The notes beneath the pieces are model-generated. The model worked only from the letters and a program-made list of their open reading frames with translations, did no database searches and was not told where the DNA came from. Below are positions 15,173-23,484 of a stretch of DNA of 37,045 bases, piece after piece. Position numbers and translations under genes: made by a program. The DNA is from UMGS1590 sp963558655 (GTDB lineage Bacteria; Bacillota; Peptococcia; Peptococcales; Peptococcaceae). The stretch lies in the NCBI GenBank assembly GCA_963558655.1, contig CAUWHJ010000024.1, positions 1-37,045 on the forward strand, in the 5' to 3' direction. Numbering within the stretch: position 1 is the first letter of the stretch; the number at the start of each line of letters is the position of its first letter.

Positions 15173-16486
15173 ATGACTTATCATACGCAAATGGAGGCTG
15201 CTCGCCAGGGGATCATTACTCCAGAGATGGAGACGGTAGCTGCTAAAGAAAAAATTGACGTGAATGTTCTTCGCGAACGTGTTGCGAAAGGGACTGTTTG
15301 TATTCCTGCGAATGTTAATCATAAAGCGTTGTCTGCCGAGGGGATTGGCGAAGGACTTTGCACGAAGATCAATGTGAATCTTGGCGTGAGTGGTGACGCG
15401 CACGATTATACGGAAGAATGGAAAAAAGTAGAAACGGCGTTGGAATTTGGCGCTCATGCTATTATGGATTTATCCAATTATGGGAAAACAGTGGAATTTC
15501 GCACTAAGTTGGTTGAAGAATCAACAGCTATGATTGGCACCGTGCCGATGTATGATGCTATTGGCTATCTTGAAAAAGAATTGAAAGATATTACTGTTGA
15601 TGATTTCTTTGAAGTGGTTGAGTACCATGCACAACAAGGTGTCGATTTTATGACCATTCATGCGGGGATTAACCGTCGTGCAGTCTCTGCATTTAAGGAA
15701 AGCGGACGTATCATGAATATTGTTTCCCGTGGCGGCAGCTTGCTTTTTGCCTGGATGGAAATGACAGGCAATGAAAATCCGTTCTATGAACATTACGATC
15801 GTTTGCTGGATCTTATGTATAAGTACGATGTCACCATCAGTCTTGGTGATGCGCTGCGTCCTGGTGCTACGCATGATGCGTCTGATGCGGCACAGATTTC
15901 TGAGCTTATCGAACTTGGTATTCTCACCAAACGTGCCTGGGAACACAATGTTCAGGTTATGATTGAAGGTCCTGGCCACATGGCACTGAATGAAATTCAA
16001 GCCAATATGCAGATGGAAAAACGCCTTTGCCATGGTGCTCCGTTCTATGTATTGGGGCCATTGGTGACGGATATTGCACCAGGGTATGATCACATCACTT
16101 CTGCTATTGGTGGTGCGATTGCTGCTACCTATGGTGCAGACTTCCTTTGTTATGTGACACCTGCTGAACATCTGCGCTTGCCAGATTTGCAGGATGTGCG
16201 CGATGGTGTTATCGCTTCTCGTATTGCTGCCCATGCAGCTGATATGGCCAAAGGCATTCCAGGCGCCCGTGATTGGGACGATGAAATGAGTCGTGCGCGT
16301 AAAGCGCTTGACTGGGAAGAAATGTTCCGATTGTCGCTTGATCCTGTTAAGGCACGCAATTATTTTGAAAGTAAGCCACCGGAAGATCGGCATAGCTGTT
16401 CTATATGTGGCAAGATGTGTGCGGTACGCACGACCAATGCCATCTTGGCAGGAAATGATATTCATTTGCATCCAGGTAACTGCTAA
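15173..16486 (+). CDS. thiC: Phosphomethylpyrimidine synthase (HMP-P synthase)
   Basis: ThiC is a radical-SAM 4Fe-4S enzyme that converts 5-aminoimidazole ribotide to HMP-phosphate, the pyrimidine part of thiamine. The whole ThiC pattern is visible: GTVCIPANVNHKA near 39-51, EFGAHAIMDLS, FMTIHAGINR, SRGGSLL, EGPGHM, YDHITSAIGG, and the C-terminal cluster motif at C409, C412 and C416. The 437-aa length is that of the short, N-terminally trimmed ThiC type. The cysteines are spaced C-x2-C-x3-C rather than the C-x2-C-x4-C of the enterobacterial enzyme. ATG 15173 has AAGGGAG 8 nt upstream. No other thiamine gene is in the window, and regulation is by the TPP riboswitch in front of it. Confidence 0.97.
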   Translation: MTYHTQMEAARQGIITPEMETVAAKEKIDVNVLRERVAKGTVCIPANVNHKALSAEGIGEGLCTKINVNLGVSGDAHDYTEEWKKVETALEFGAHAIMDLSNYGKTVEFRTKLVEESTAMIGTVPMYDAIGYLEKELKDITVDDFFEVVEYHAQQGVDFMTIHAGINRRAVSAFKESGRIMNIVSRGGSLLFAWMEMTGNENPFYEHYDRLLDLMYKYDVTISLGDALRPGATHDASDAAQISELIELGILTKRAWEHNVQVMIEGPGHMALNEIQANMQMEKRLCHGAPFYVLGPLVTDIAPGYDHITSAIGGAIAATYGADFLCYVTPAEHLRLPDLQDVRDGVIASRIAAHAADMAKGIPGARDWDDEMSRARKALDWEEMFRLSLDPVKARNYFESKPPEDRHSCSICGKMCAVRTTNAILAGNDIHLHPGNC

Positions 16487-16503
16487 CTCTTCTTGTGCCT
16501 CCG

Positions 16504-16551
16504 TTGCTCAGAGAATGTTCGTGTGAGAACATCCTCTGGGCAATTTTTTTT
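16504..16551 (+). terminator. Intrinsic terminator of thiC
   Basis: A long imperfect hairpin: TTGCTCAGAG-x-ATGTTC (from 16504) pairs with GAACAT-x-CTCTGGGCAA (to 16543), and eight T follow. It shows that an apparent in-frame extension of the next gene up to 16495 is not coding. Confidence 0.9.
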
Positions 16552-16554
16552 GCG

Positions 16555-16583
16555 TTGAAATGGCTGGCATTATGTAGTACCAT
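16555..16583 (+). promoter_or_regulatory. Candidate promoter of the 13-gene operon
   Basis: TTGAAA (16555-16560), 17 bp, TACCAT (16578-16583). The match is modest, but it sits directly after the thiC terminator and 50 nt before the first gene, where a promoter is needed. Confidence 0.4.
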
Positions 16584-16632
16584 ATACGATAGAAAATTAT
16601 CGACACATATCAATATAGAGGAATTAAGAACC

Positions 16633-18528
16633 ATGACAATACTTCAAGCAAATGGCCTTGAAAAAATGTTCATTACCAATACTATTTTTACAAATGTGAG
16701 TTTTAACATCAATGCTGGTCAAAAGGTTGGGCTTGTGGGGCCAAATGGCGCAGGCAAGTCAACGCTTATGAAATGTATCGCTGGCTTGGAAGAGTTGGAT
16801 GCTGGTACATTGTCCTTTGCAAAAGGGGCAACTTTCGGCTATTTGGCGCAGCAGGTGAATTTGGACCTGAATAAAACGTTGCGTGAAGTGATTCTCGAAG
16901 CATTTGCAGATGTTTTGGCGTTGTATCAGGACATTCGTTCTTTGGAAATAGCCATTTCTGAGGAAAAGAATGCTGATAAACAAGCGGCGCTTTTACACCA
17001 GTATCAGGAAAAACAGGCGGCGTATGAAAAATGCAATGGCTATGCCGTAGAAAGCCATGTGAAAGGGATTGTTCTTGGCTTAGGTTTTGCAGAGTCAGAT
17101 TTAGAACGCAGAGTGGAGAGTTTCAGCGGCGGTGAACGCACCCGTGTGATGCTGGCAAGACAACTTGCTCGTAATCCGGATTTACTGCTCTTGGACGAAC
17201 CAACGAACCATTTGGATTTGCCTGCGATTGAATGGCTGGAAGTGTTTTTGAAGAATTTCAAAGGCACGGTATTAGTGATTTCTCACGACGAATATTTTCT
17301 GGATGCTGTCGTTGATACAGTGATGGATCTGGAGAACAAGAGCCTGACGATTTATCCGATGGGCTTTTTTAAGTATAAGGAAGAAAAGAAAAAACAACGT
17401 GTTGTGCAGCACAAGCATTATCTTGAGCAGCAGAAGATGATTGCGAAGGAATTAGAATACATTCGCCGCAATCGTGCAGGGGTAAATTCCAAACAAGCAC
17501 GTGGACGTGAGAAAAAGCTGATGCGCCAAACATTTTTGAGTGATGTTAGCGAAAATGACAACATTAAAATTGGTGCTTACGCAGTTGATGAAAGTGCGCG
17601 TTTTGTGCTGTCTGTGAATGATTTGGCGGTGAATGTAGCTGGTAAATCGCTGGCCGACCATCTCAGCTTTGATGTGCAGGCACGAGAAAAGGTGGCCATC
17701 ATTGGCAGAAATGGGGTCGGAAAAAGTTCGCTGCTCAAGGCGATTGTGCATGATATTGAAGCTGGAGACAGTAAGCAGGTTAAGTTGGGCAATCGTGTGC
17801 GGTATGCGTATTTCGATCAACATCAAATGGCACTTGATGAATCTTTGACAGTGCTGGAGCAAACCCTGGCGAGTTGCGACCTTAAACTCAGTGAGGCGAA
17901 AACGTTGCTTGCACGTTATTTGTTCCGAGAAGACGACCTGGAACGTTCTATATCACGTCTTTCCGGTGGTGAGAAAGTACGTTTGGCATTTATGATTTTG
18001 TTGTTTGAAGAACCGAACTTCTTGATTCTTGATGAACCAACCAACCATCTTGATATGGAATCAAAAGAAATTATTGTGGGTTTTCTTAAAGCGTTTCAAG
18101 GCTCGATTCTTGTGGTATCTCACGACCGCGAATTGTTAAATGAAGTAACCGACCGTACGCTGGAAATGGCGGACGGCACATTAACGGCATATCTTGGGAA
18201 TTATAATTATTATAAAGAGAAAAAGGCGCTGCAGGAAGCGATGGCAGCAGAACAACAGGCTGCTATCATACAGAAAACAAAAGAAACGCCGAAAAAGAAA
18301 ACATCGGGACTGAGTAAAAGCAAGTTACGTAGTGAAATTGAGAAATTAGAGGCACGCATTGAAGAATTGGAAGAAAAGATAGATGCGCTTAATGAAGCAT
18401 TGACGCAACCGGGTGCACGTTACAGTGAAATTGCTCAGGATTTGGACGAAAGTAATGCTGCATTAGAAGAAACAATGGAAGCGTGGCAGGAAAAATCGGA
18501 GCTTTTAGAGGAGGCGCTCAGCCAATGA
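16633..18528 (+). CDS. ABC-F family ATP-binding protein
   Basis: A soluble twin-ABC protein of the ABC-F class, which acts on ribosomes and does not transport. Two complete nucleotide-binding domains are visible: Walker A at 36-44 (GPNGAGKST) and 358-366 (GRNGVGKSS), signatures SGGERTRVMLA and SGGEKVRLAF, and Walker B LLLDEPTNHLD / LILDEPTNHLD. The inter-domain linker is charged (YKEEKKKQR) and the C-terminal 80 residues form a Lys/Glu-rich coiled coil. The layout is closest to housekeeping YdiF/Uup-type proteins; an antibiotic-resistance role cannot be excluded from sequence alone, but the operon context argues against it. ATG 16633 has AGAGGA 10 nt upstream. Length is 631 aa. Its stop overlaps the next start (ATGA). 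Confidence 0.93.
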   Translation: MTILQANGLEKMFITNTIFTNVSFNINAGQKVGLVGPNGAGKSTLMKCIAGLEELDAGTLSFAKGATFGYLAQQVNLDLNKTLREVILEAFADVLALYQDIRSLEIAISEEKNADKQAALLHQYQEKQAAYEKCNGYAVESHVKGIVLGLGFAESDLERRVESFSGGERTRVMLARQLARNPDLLLLDEPTNHLDLPAIEWLEVFLKNFKGTVLVISHDEYFLDAVVDTVMDLENKSLTIYPMGFFKYKEEKKKQRVVQHKHYLEQQKMIAKELEYIRRNRAGVNSKQARGREKKLMRQTFLSDVSENDNIKIGAYAVDESARFVLSVNDLAVNVAGKSLADHLSFDVQAREKVAIIGRNGVGKSSLLKAIVHDIEAGDSKQVKLGNRVRYAYFDQHQMALDESLTVLEQTLASCDLKLSEAKTLLARYLFREDDLERSISRLSGGEKVRLAFMILLFEEPNFLILDEPTNHLDMESKEIIVGFLKAFQGSILVVSHDRELLNEVTDRTLEMADGTLTAYLGNYNYYKEKKALQEAMAAEQQAAIIQKTKETPKKKTSGLSKSKLRSEIEKLEARIEELEEKIDALNEALTQPGARYSEIAQDLDESNAALEETMEAWQEKSELLEEALSQ

Positions 18529-21080
18529 TGCAACGACCGGAACTGCTTTTGCCAGCTGGGGATTTGGAAACGGCAAAGCTGGCGATTGACCATGGTGCCG
18601 ATGCTGTTTATGCTGGTTTACAACGTTTTAGTGCTCGCGCGAAGGCGAAAAATTTTACAGTGGCTGAGTTGTGTGAAGCCATTGATTATGCACATGCGCG
18701 TCATGCGAAAGTGTTTTGTGCGCTGAATATTTTGTTGTTTAACGATGAAATAGAAGCGGCGATTAAAGACATTGCAGCGTTGGTTGCTCATGGTATTGAT
18801 GCGTTTATTGTTCAGGATTTTGGGTTGGCAACGTTATTGCTGACTTATTTTCCGGAAACGGAAGTGCATGCATCGACGCAAATGGCTGTGATGAATGTCA
18901 GCGGTGCACAGACAATGGAAGCGCTCGGGTTTGATCGCGTGGTGTTAGCGCGTGAAACATCGCTTGACATGATGCAGGCAATTCGAGAAAGTTCGGCCAT
19001 TGATTTGGAAGTGTTTGTGCAAGGTGCCTTATGCGTATGTTATTCGGGGCTTTGTTATATGAGTAGCTTGCAAGGGGATCGCAGCGGCAACCGTGGTCAA
19101 TGTGCACAGCCGTGTCGCCGTCGCTATGCTTTCTATGATGTGACAGCAAAGCAGCCAAAATTGATAGCGGACCAATACATATTGAGTCCTAAAGATATGA
19201 ATTTGCTTCAAGACTTGCCGGCATTGCTGCAAGTGCCAGTGCAGTCGCTTAAAGTGGAAGGGCGCATGAAGCAGCCAGAATATGTGGCGTTAATGGCAGA
19301 CGTTTATAGCAAACATCTGAGTCATCTGTATCAGGGTACGACTGTTTCTTGTGAAGAAACAGCGCGCGATTTGCGAAATATGGCAATTATTTTCAATAGA
19401 GAAGGTTTTTCGACGGCATATTTGCATGGCGTGCCGGGGCGTTCCATGATGAGTTTGAACACGCCGAAAAACACAGGTATCCCTCTGGGTGAGGTGGTAT
19501 CGCTCAATAAAACAACTTGTGCAGTGCGTTTGAAAGAGCCGTTGAGCACTGGTGATGGTGTGGCCTTGTATGACGGCGCCTTGCAATCGCTATGGGGTGG
19601 CTATATCGACCAGTTGCAAAACGAACGAGGAGAAGCCGGTAAGGTGTTTCAGCCAGGCGAGATTGTGCGCTTCAAGCATGATTTGGCAGACAGCGTGCAA
19701 CGTGAGAGCGTAGTCTATTGTTATAAAACATTTGATAAAAATTTATCGAAAAATCTATTGAAATTAAAACGAATGCCCGAGAAAAAAATTGAGCAAAAAG
19801 GCACCTTACATTTTTATGTGACAGCAGAGACTGGCGCACCGTTTGCGCTTTTGGTGCTTTTTCATAAAGCAGATGACCTTACAGAAAGCTATCAATGGAC
19901 GTCTGACTTTATTGTTGAAGCTTCTCGCAACGGGCAATCCAGTCGTCATGTTATTGAAGAGGGGCTGCAAAAATTGGCCAATACAGGTTTTGTTGCGGGC
20001 ACGATTGAGATTAGCGGTCCAGAACAGGCTTTTGTGCCAATGAGCGTGGTCACCAAAGGTCGCCGTGCTGCTGTGGACTATTTTGACAAGCTGATTCATG
20101 TGAATGAGGCATCGTCTGCTGCGGAAGAAACTGTGGTGCCATTTTCGGCAGATGAGCGGATAGAAGTGTGTTTATCCGTGCTGGATGAGATTCCACCACA
20201 GATTCGCATTGCCCATGAGCCGAAAATCAGCGTTCAGGTGCGTACACGTGCACAGGCAGATGCAGCGCTGGCTGCTGGTGCAGATGAATTGAATGTACTG
20301 CTTTTTGACAGCCGACGTGGCGATGGCCTTACAGACGATGAAATTATTGCGTTAGCAAAACAGATTTCTGTGATTATTTCGTTACCACCATTGATGAAAG
20401 AAGTGGAGGAAGAACGGTTTATCGCTGAACGCTGTGCCAAACTTCTCTCTGCTGGGCTAAATGATTTTATGGTTGCTCATTTGGGGCAGGTGAAGCTATT
20501 GGAAGATCTTGGGATTGAATATTATGCGTGCGATCATACGCTTAATGTTACCAATGATCTTACAGCAGCGGCGCTTTCGCAAATTGGCATTACACGCCAG
20601 ACAGTATCGATTGAGTTGGATCAAGTGCGTATGCAAAATCTTTCTGCCATTGGAAACATTCCGTTGGAATTGATTGTATATGGGCGTTTGCCAGCCATGC
20701 ATACACGTTATTGTCCTATGGGAAGTTTGGTTGGTAACCGTGAAGAAAGCCATGCTTGCTCACAACCTTGCAGACAGCACGATTATCTTCTTGAGCGCGA
20801 CGGTAAACGTTATCCACTGACGTGCGACCAATTTTGCAACGTGCTTGTATTGAACGACAAAATGTATGATTTATTTCCACATATTGATGCGATTGCTGCA
20901 CTTTGCTTTGAATATTGGCGTGTTTGTGGCGCATTTTTAACTGCTCAAGAGGTGGCGGATGCCGTGAAAACGTTGAGGGCTTTAAGAACGCAGCAATTTT
21001 CTGAATCAGCGCAGAAAACAAAACTGCTCCCTTTGTCTGGTCAAACCACACAAGGACATTTTCTCAAAGGAGTTCGATAA
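18525..21080 (+). CDS. Large U32 family peptidase-like protein (RlhA type, DUF3656)
   Basis: An 851-residue protein of the U32 'collagenase-like peptidase' family. The N-terminal U32 module starts LLLPAGDLETAKLAIDHGADAVYAG and carries the family signature EVFVQGALCVCYSGLCYMSS with C170, C172, C177, then CAQPC (C193, C197). A middle DUF3656-like part follows, then a second barrel-like half with its own cysteine set (RYCPMGS, ACSQPC, LTCDQFC). E. coli RlhA (YdcP), of this long type, hydroxylates C2501 of 23S rRNA, so RNA hydroxylation is a likelier role than proteolysis; this is inference from the family. The ATG overlaps the stop of the ABC-F gene and AGAGGAGG (18507-18514) lies 10 nt upstream. 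mutS2 starts 1 nt after its stop. Confidence 0.88.
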   Translation: MMQRPELLLPAGDLETAKLAIDHGADAVYAGLQRFSARAKAKNFTVAELCEAIDYAHARHAKVFCALNILLFNDEIEAAIKDIAALVAHGIDAFIVQDFGLATLLLTYFPETEVHASTQMAVMNVSGAQTMEALGFDRVVLARETSLDMMQAIRESSAIDLEVFVQGALCVCYSGLCYMSSLQGDRSGNRGQCAQPCRRRYAFYDVTAKQPKLIADQYILSPKDMNLLQDLPALLQVPVQSLKVEGRMKQPEYVALMADVYSKHLSHLYQGTTVSCEETARDLRNMAIIFNREGFSTAYLHGVPGRSMMSLNTPKNTGIPLGEVVSLNKTTCAVRLKEPLSTGDGVALYDGALQSLWGGYIDQLQNERGEAGKVFQPGEIVRFKHDLADSVQRESVVYCYKTFDKNLSKNLLKLKRMPEKKIEQKGTLHFYVTAETGAPFALLVLFHKADDLTESYQWTSDFIVEASRNGQSSRHVIEEGLQKLANTGFVAGTIEISGPEQAFVPMSVVTKGRRAAVDYFDKLIHVNEASSAAEETVVPFSADERIEVCLSVLDEIPPQIRIAHEPKISVQVRTRAQADAALAAGADELNVLLFDSRRGDGLTDDEIIALAKQISVIISLPPLMKEVEEERFIAERCAKLLSAGLNDFMVAHLGQVKLLEDLGIEYYACDHTLNVTNDLTAAALSQIGITRQTVSIELDQVRMQNLSAIGNIPLELIVYGRLPAMHTRYCPMGSLVGNREESHACSQPCRQHDYLLERDGKRYPLTCDQFCNVLVLNDKMYDLFPHIDAIAALCFEYWRVCGAFLTAQEVADAVKTLRALRTQQFSESAQKTKLLPLSGQTTQGHFLKGVR

Positions 21081-21081
21081 G

Positions 21082-23457
21082 TTGTCTTACTACAAGAACA
21101 GTCCTGTTTTAGATAAATTGGAATTTACAAAGATTCGCGAATTGCTCGCTGTCGAGTGCAGTGCCAGTTTAGGAAAAAAACGAGCAGCGATGTGCTTTCC
21201 AAGTGATGACTATGCACAAATTGTTGCTTGGCAGGAAGAAACGGCGGAAATAGTTTCTATGCTTGCCGTTGGGGAACAAATTCCACTGGGGGGTATTCGC
21301 GATTTAACGGATGTGCTTAAAAAATTACGCATTCATCAGGTGTTGGAGGCTGAAGAATTTTTAGATATTGAACGCTCTCTTTATGCAGCGAAAAATTTGC
21401 ATCAATTTTTCCGCACTAAGACGGGCGGTTATCATTTGGTACACATGGCTGAATATGGTGATGCGCTTGTGGCTGATGACGCATTGCGTACAAAAATCAA
21501 CCGCACCATTCGTGAAGATGGCTATGTATTAGACAGTGCTTCCGAAGAGCTTGCGCGTATTCGGCGGGAAATGGCATCATTGCGTCAAACCATACGACGC
21601 AAGATGGATCAGCTGGTTAAAAGCAGCGGTTTTAGTGATGCTCTGCAAGAACAGATTGTAACAGTGCGCGGGGAGCGGCTTGTGGTGCCGGTGAAGGTGG
21701 AATACAAAAGCCGTGTTCCTGGGATTATTCACGATCAGTCGGCGAGTGGTTCAACGCTTTATGTGGAACCCTCAGATGTGGTTCCGTTGAATAATAAGGT
21801 GAGCCAGCTTGAGCAGGAAGAACGCCATGAGGTGTATCAAATTCTTAAAGCGCTGTCAGAAGAATGTGCGGCGGATCAACAGCTGCTGAAGTCTAATATG
21901 TATCACTTGGGTATTATCGATTTTACTGTGGGCAAAGCACAGTTGGCCATTAAAATGGACGCACTGGCCCCTCGCACCTTAAAAAATACCTCTCTTCATC
22001 TTAAACGAGCGTATCATCCGCTTTTGCATCGTGAAACGGCGGTGCCAATTAGTTTGCATATGGACGATGAAACACGCATCATTGTTATTACTGGGCCTAA
22101 TACGGGTGGGAAAACCGTTACATTAAAAACAGTTGGTCTTTTGGTGCTCATGCACCAGGCTGGACTTCATGTACCGGTGCATCCGGAAACGGAAATGGGC
22201 GTTTTTGACAAAGTTTTCGTTGATATTGGGGATGAGCAGAGTATAGAACAGTCGCTAAGTACATTTTCCTCGCATTTGGTTAATATTTGTGACATCATGG
22301 AAAATCTGGACGCAGCATCGTTGGCACTTTATGATGAATTGGGGGCAGGGACCGACCCTGGCGAAGGGGCGGCTTTGGCGACAGCCATTCTTGAGGCTAA
22401 TATGAGCGCAGGCTGCAAGGCATTGGCAACGACCCATTATAGTGAGCTGAAAACTTATGCCTATCAAACGGAAGGCGTGCAGAACGCCAGCATGGCTTTT
22501 GATGTGGAAACACTGCGGCCAACGTATCGTCTTGTGATTGGAGTGTCTGGTGAAAGTAATGCGTTTGCTATTGCTGAGCGCATTGGTTTACCACAGATCA
22601 TTATTGAAAATGCTAAAGAAATTCAAGAAGCCAATCAAAATGAACTCATCGACAAGGTGAAAAATTTAGAATCGTTGCAGCGACGTCTTAATGAACAAGA
22701 AGCGGCTTTTGATGATGAACGTCAAAAGATTGAAGAAGAAAAACAGACGCTTCGTCGTAAGATGGAAGAAGTAGAAGCTTATCGTGCACGCGTACAGCGT
22801 GAAGCCAACGATGAAGCCATCGTTTTACTGGAAAAAGCGCGCAAAGAGGTGCAAGAAGTTGGTGATGAGCTGAAAGCATTACGCAAGCAAGATTATTTGC
22901 AGGCGTCTGTGGGCTTGGCGGATATGCGTAAGCGTCTGAACAAATCGCTGGATAAAGCACAGCCACAGAAAAAAACGACTGTGCAAAGTCACGAACCGTT
23001 GAATATTGATAAAATTAAACCTGGCGATGACGTTTATTTGATTAACTATAATATGAATGCAACGGTGCTTGCGGTGCATCCTGCAAAAAAAACACTGGAT
23101 GTACAGGCAGGGATTATGAAATCGACCGTTAAGCTCAGTGAAGTGAGCCGTGCAAGCAAAGCGCGTCAGCATAAACCAGTGACGAGCAAGCGCAGCGGCA
23201 TGAAAGTAAAAACGGTACGTTCAGAGATTGATTTACGAGGTATGACTGTTGATGAAGCTCTTGTTGCAGTAGACCGTTTCATTGATGATGCGTATCTCAA
23301 CAACCTCAATCAAATTCATATCATTCATGGCAAAGGCACAGGTGCTTTGCGGAAAGCCATTAAAGAAAAATTATCGGGCAGCAAATACATTAAACAATTT
23401 TACTATGCACCTGCAAATGAAGGCGGCGATGGTGCGACCATCGCAGAACTAAAATAA
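21082..23457 (+). CDS. mutS2: Endonuclease MutS2 / ribosome rescue factor RqcU
   Basis: MutS2 lacks the mismatch-recognition domain of MutS and has a C-terminal nuclease-type Smr domain. In Bacillus subtilis it binds collided ribosomes and promotes subunit splitting and quality control; older work proposed suppression of recombination. Visible: core/lever region (1 to about 300), ATPase with Walker A GPNTGGKT (338-345) and DELGAGTDPGEG, a long charged coiled coil (about 510-620), a KOW-like stretch, and Smr with DLRG (717-720) and HGKG (749-752). The start is TTG 21082, with AAAGGAG 9 nt upstream and 1 nt after the previous stop; no ATG nearby fits the conserved beginning. Length (791 aa) is normal. 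Confidence 0.96.
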   Translation: MSYYKNSPVLDKLEFTKIRELLAVECSASLGKKRAAMCFPSDDYAQIVAWQEETAEIVSMLAVGEQIPLGGIRDLTDVLKKLRIHQVLEAEEFLDIERSLYAAKNLHQFFRTKTGGYHLVHMAEYGDALVADDALRTKINRTIREDGYVLDSASEELARIRREMASLRQTIRRKMDQLVKSSGFSDALQEQIVTVRGERLVVPVKVEYKSRVPGIIHDQSASGSTLYVEPSDVVPLNNKVSQLEQEERHEVYQILKALSEECAADQQLLKSNMYHLGIIDFTVGKAQLAIKMDALAPRTLKNTSLHLKRAYHPLLHRETAVPISLHMDDETRIIVITGPNTGGKTVTLKTVGLLVLMHQAGLHVPVHPETEMGVFDKVFVDIGDEQSIEQSLSTFSSHLVNICDIMENLDAASLALYDELGAGTDPGEGAALATAILEANMSAGCKALATTHYSELKTYAYQTEGVQNASMAFDVETLRPTYRLVIGVSGESNAFAIAERIGLPQIIIENAKEIQEANQNELIDKVKNLESLQRRLNEQEAAFDDERQKIEEEKQTLRRKMEEVEAYRARVQREANDEAIVLLEKARKEVQEVGDELKALRKQDYLQASVGLADMRKRLNKSLDKAQPQKKTTVQSHEPLNIDKIKPGDDVYLINYNMNATVLAVHPAKKTLDVQAGIMKSTVKLSEVSRASKARQHKPVTSKRSGMKVKTVRSEIDLRGMTVDEALVAVDRFIDDAYLNNLNQIHIIHGKGTGALRKAIKEKLSGSKYIKQFYYAPANEGGDGATIAELK

Positions 23458-23484
23458 TTTTTTTGATTATAGAAAGGACACATC

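Noticed and set aside
16495..16632. N-terminal extension of the ABC-F protein by 46 codons
   Set aside because: The extension runs through the thiC terminator hairpin and the candidate promoter; homologues begin at MTILQANGLEKMF, which has its own ribosome binding site.
18483..18524. Upstream start for the large U32 gene at 18483
   Set aside because: It would overlap the ABC-F gene by 46 nt and include the AGAGGAGG ribosome binding site; ATG 18525 gives the conserved start.
16633..18528. ABC-F protein as an antibiotic-resistance determinant
   Set aside because: It sits in a conserved-looking housekeeping operon, with composition like its neighbours and a layout like YdiF/Uup-type proteins; no resistance context or mobile element is present.
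18525..21080. U32 protein as a secreted collagenase
   Set aside because: There is no signal peptide; the cysteine pattern and operon context fit the RNA-hydroxylation members of the family.
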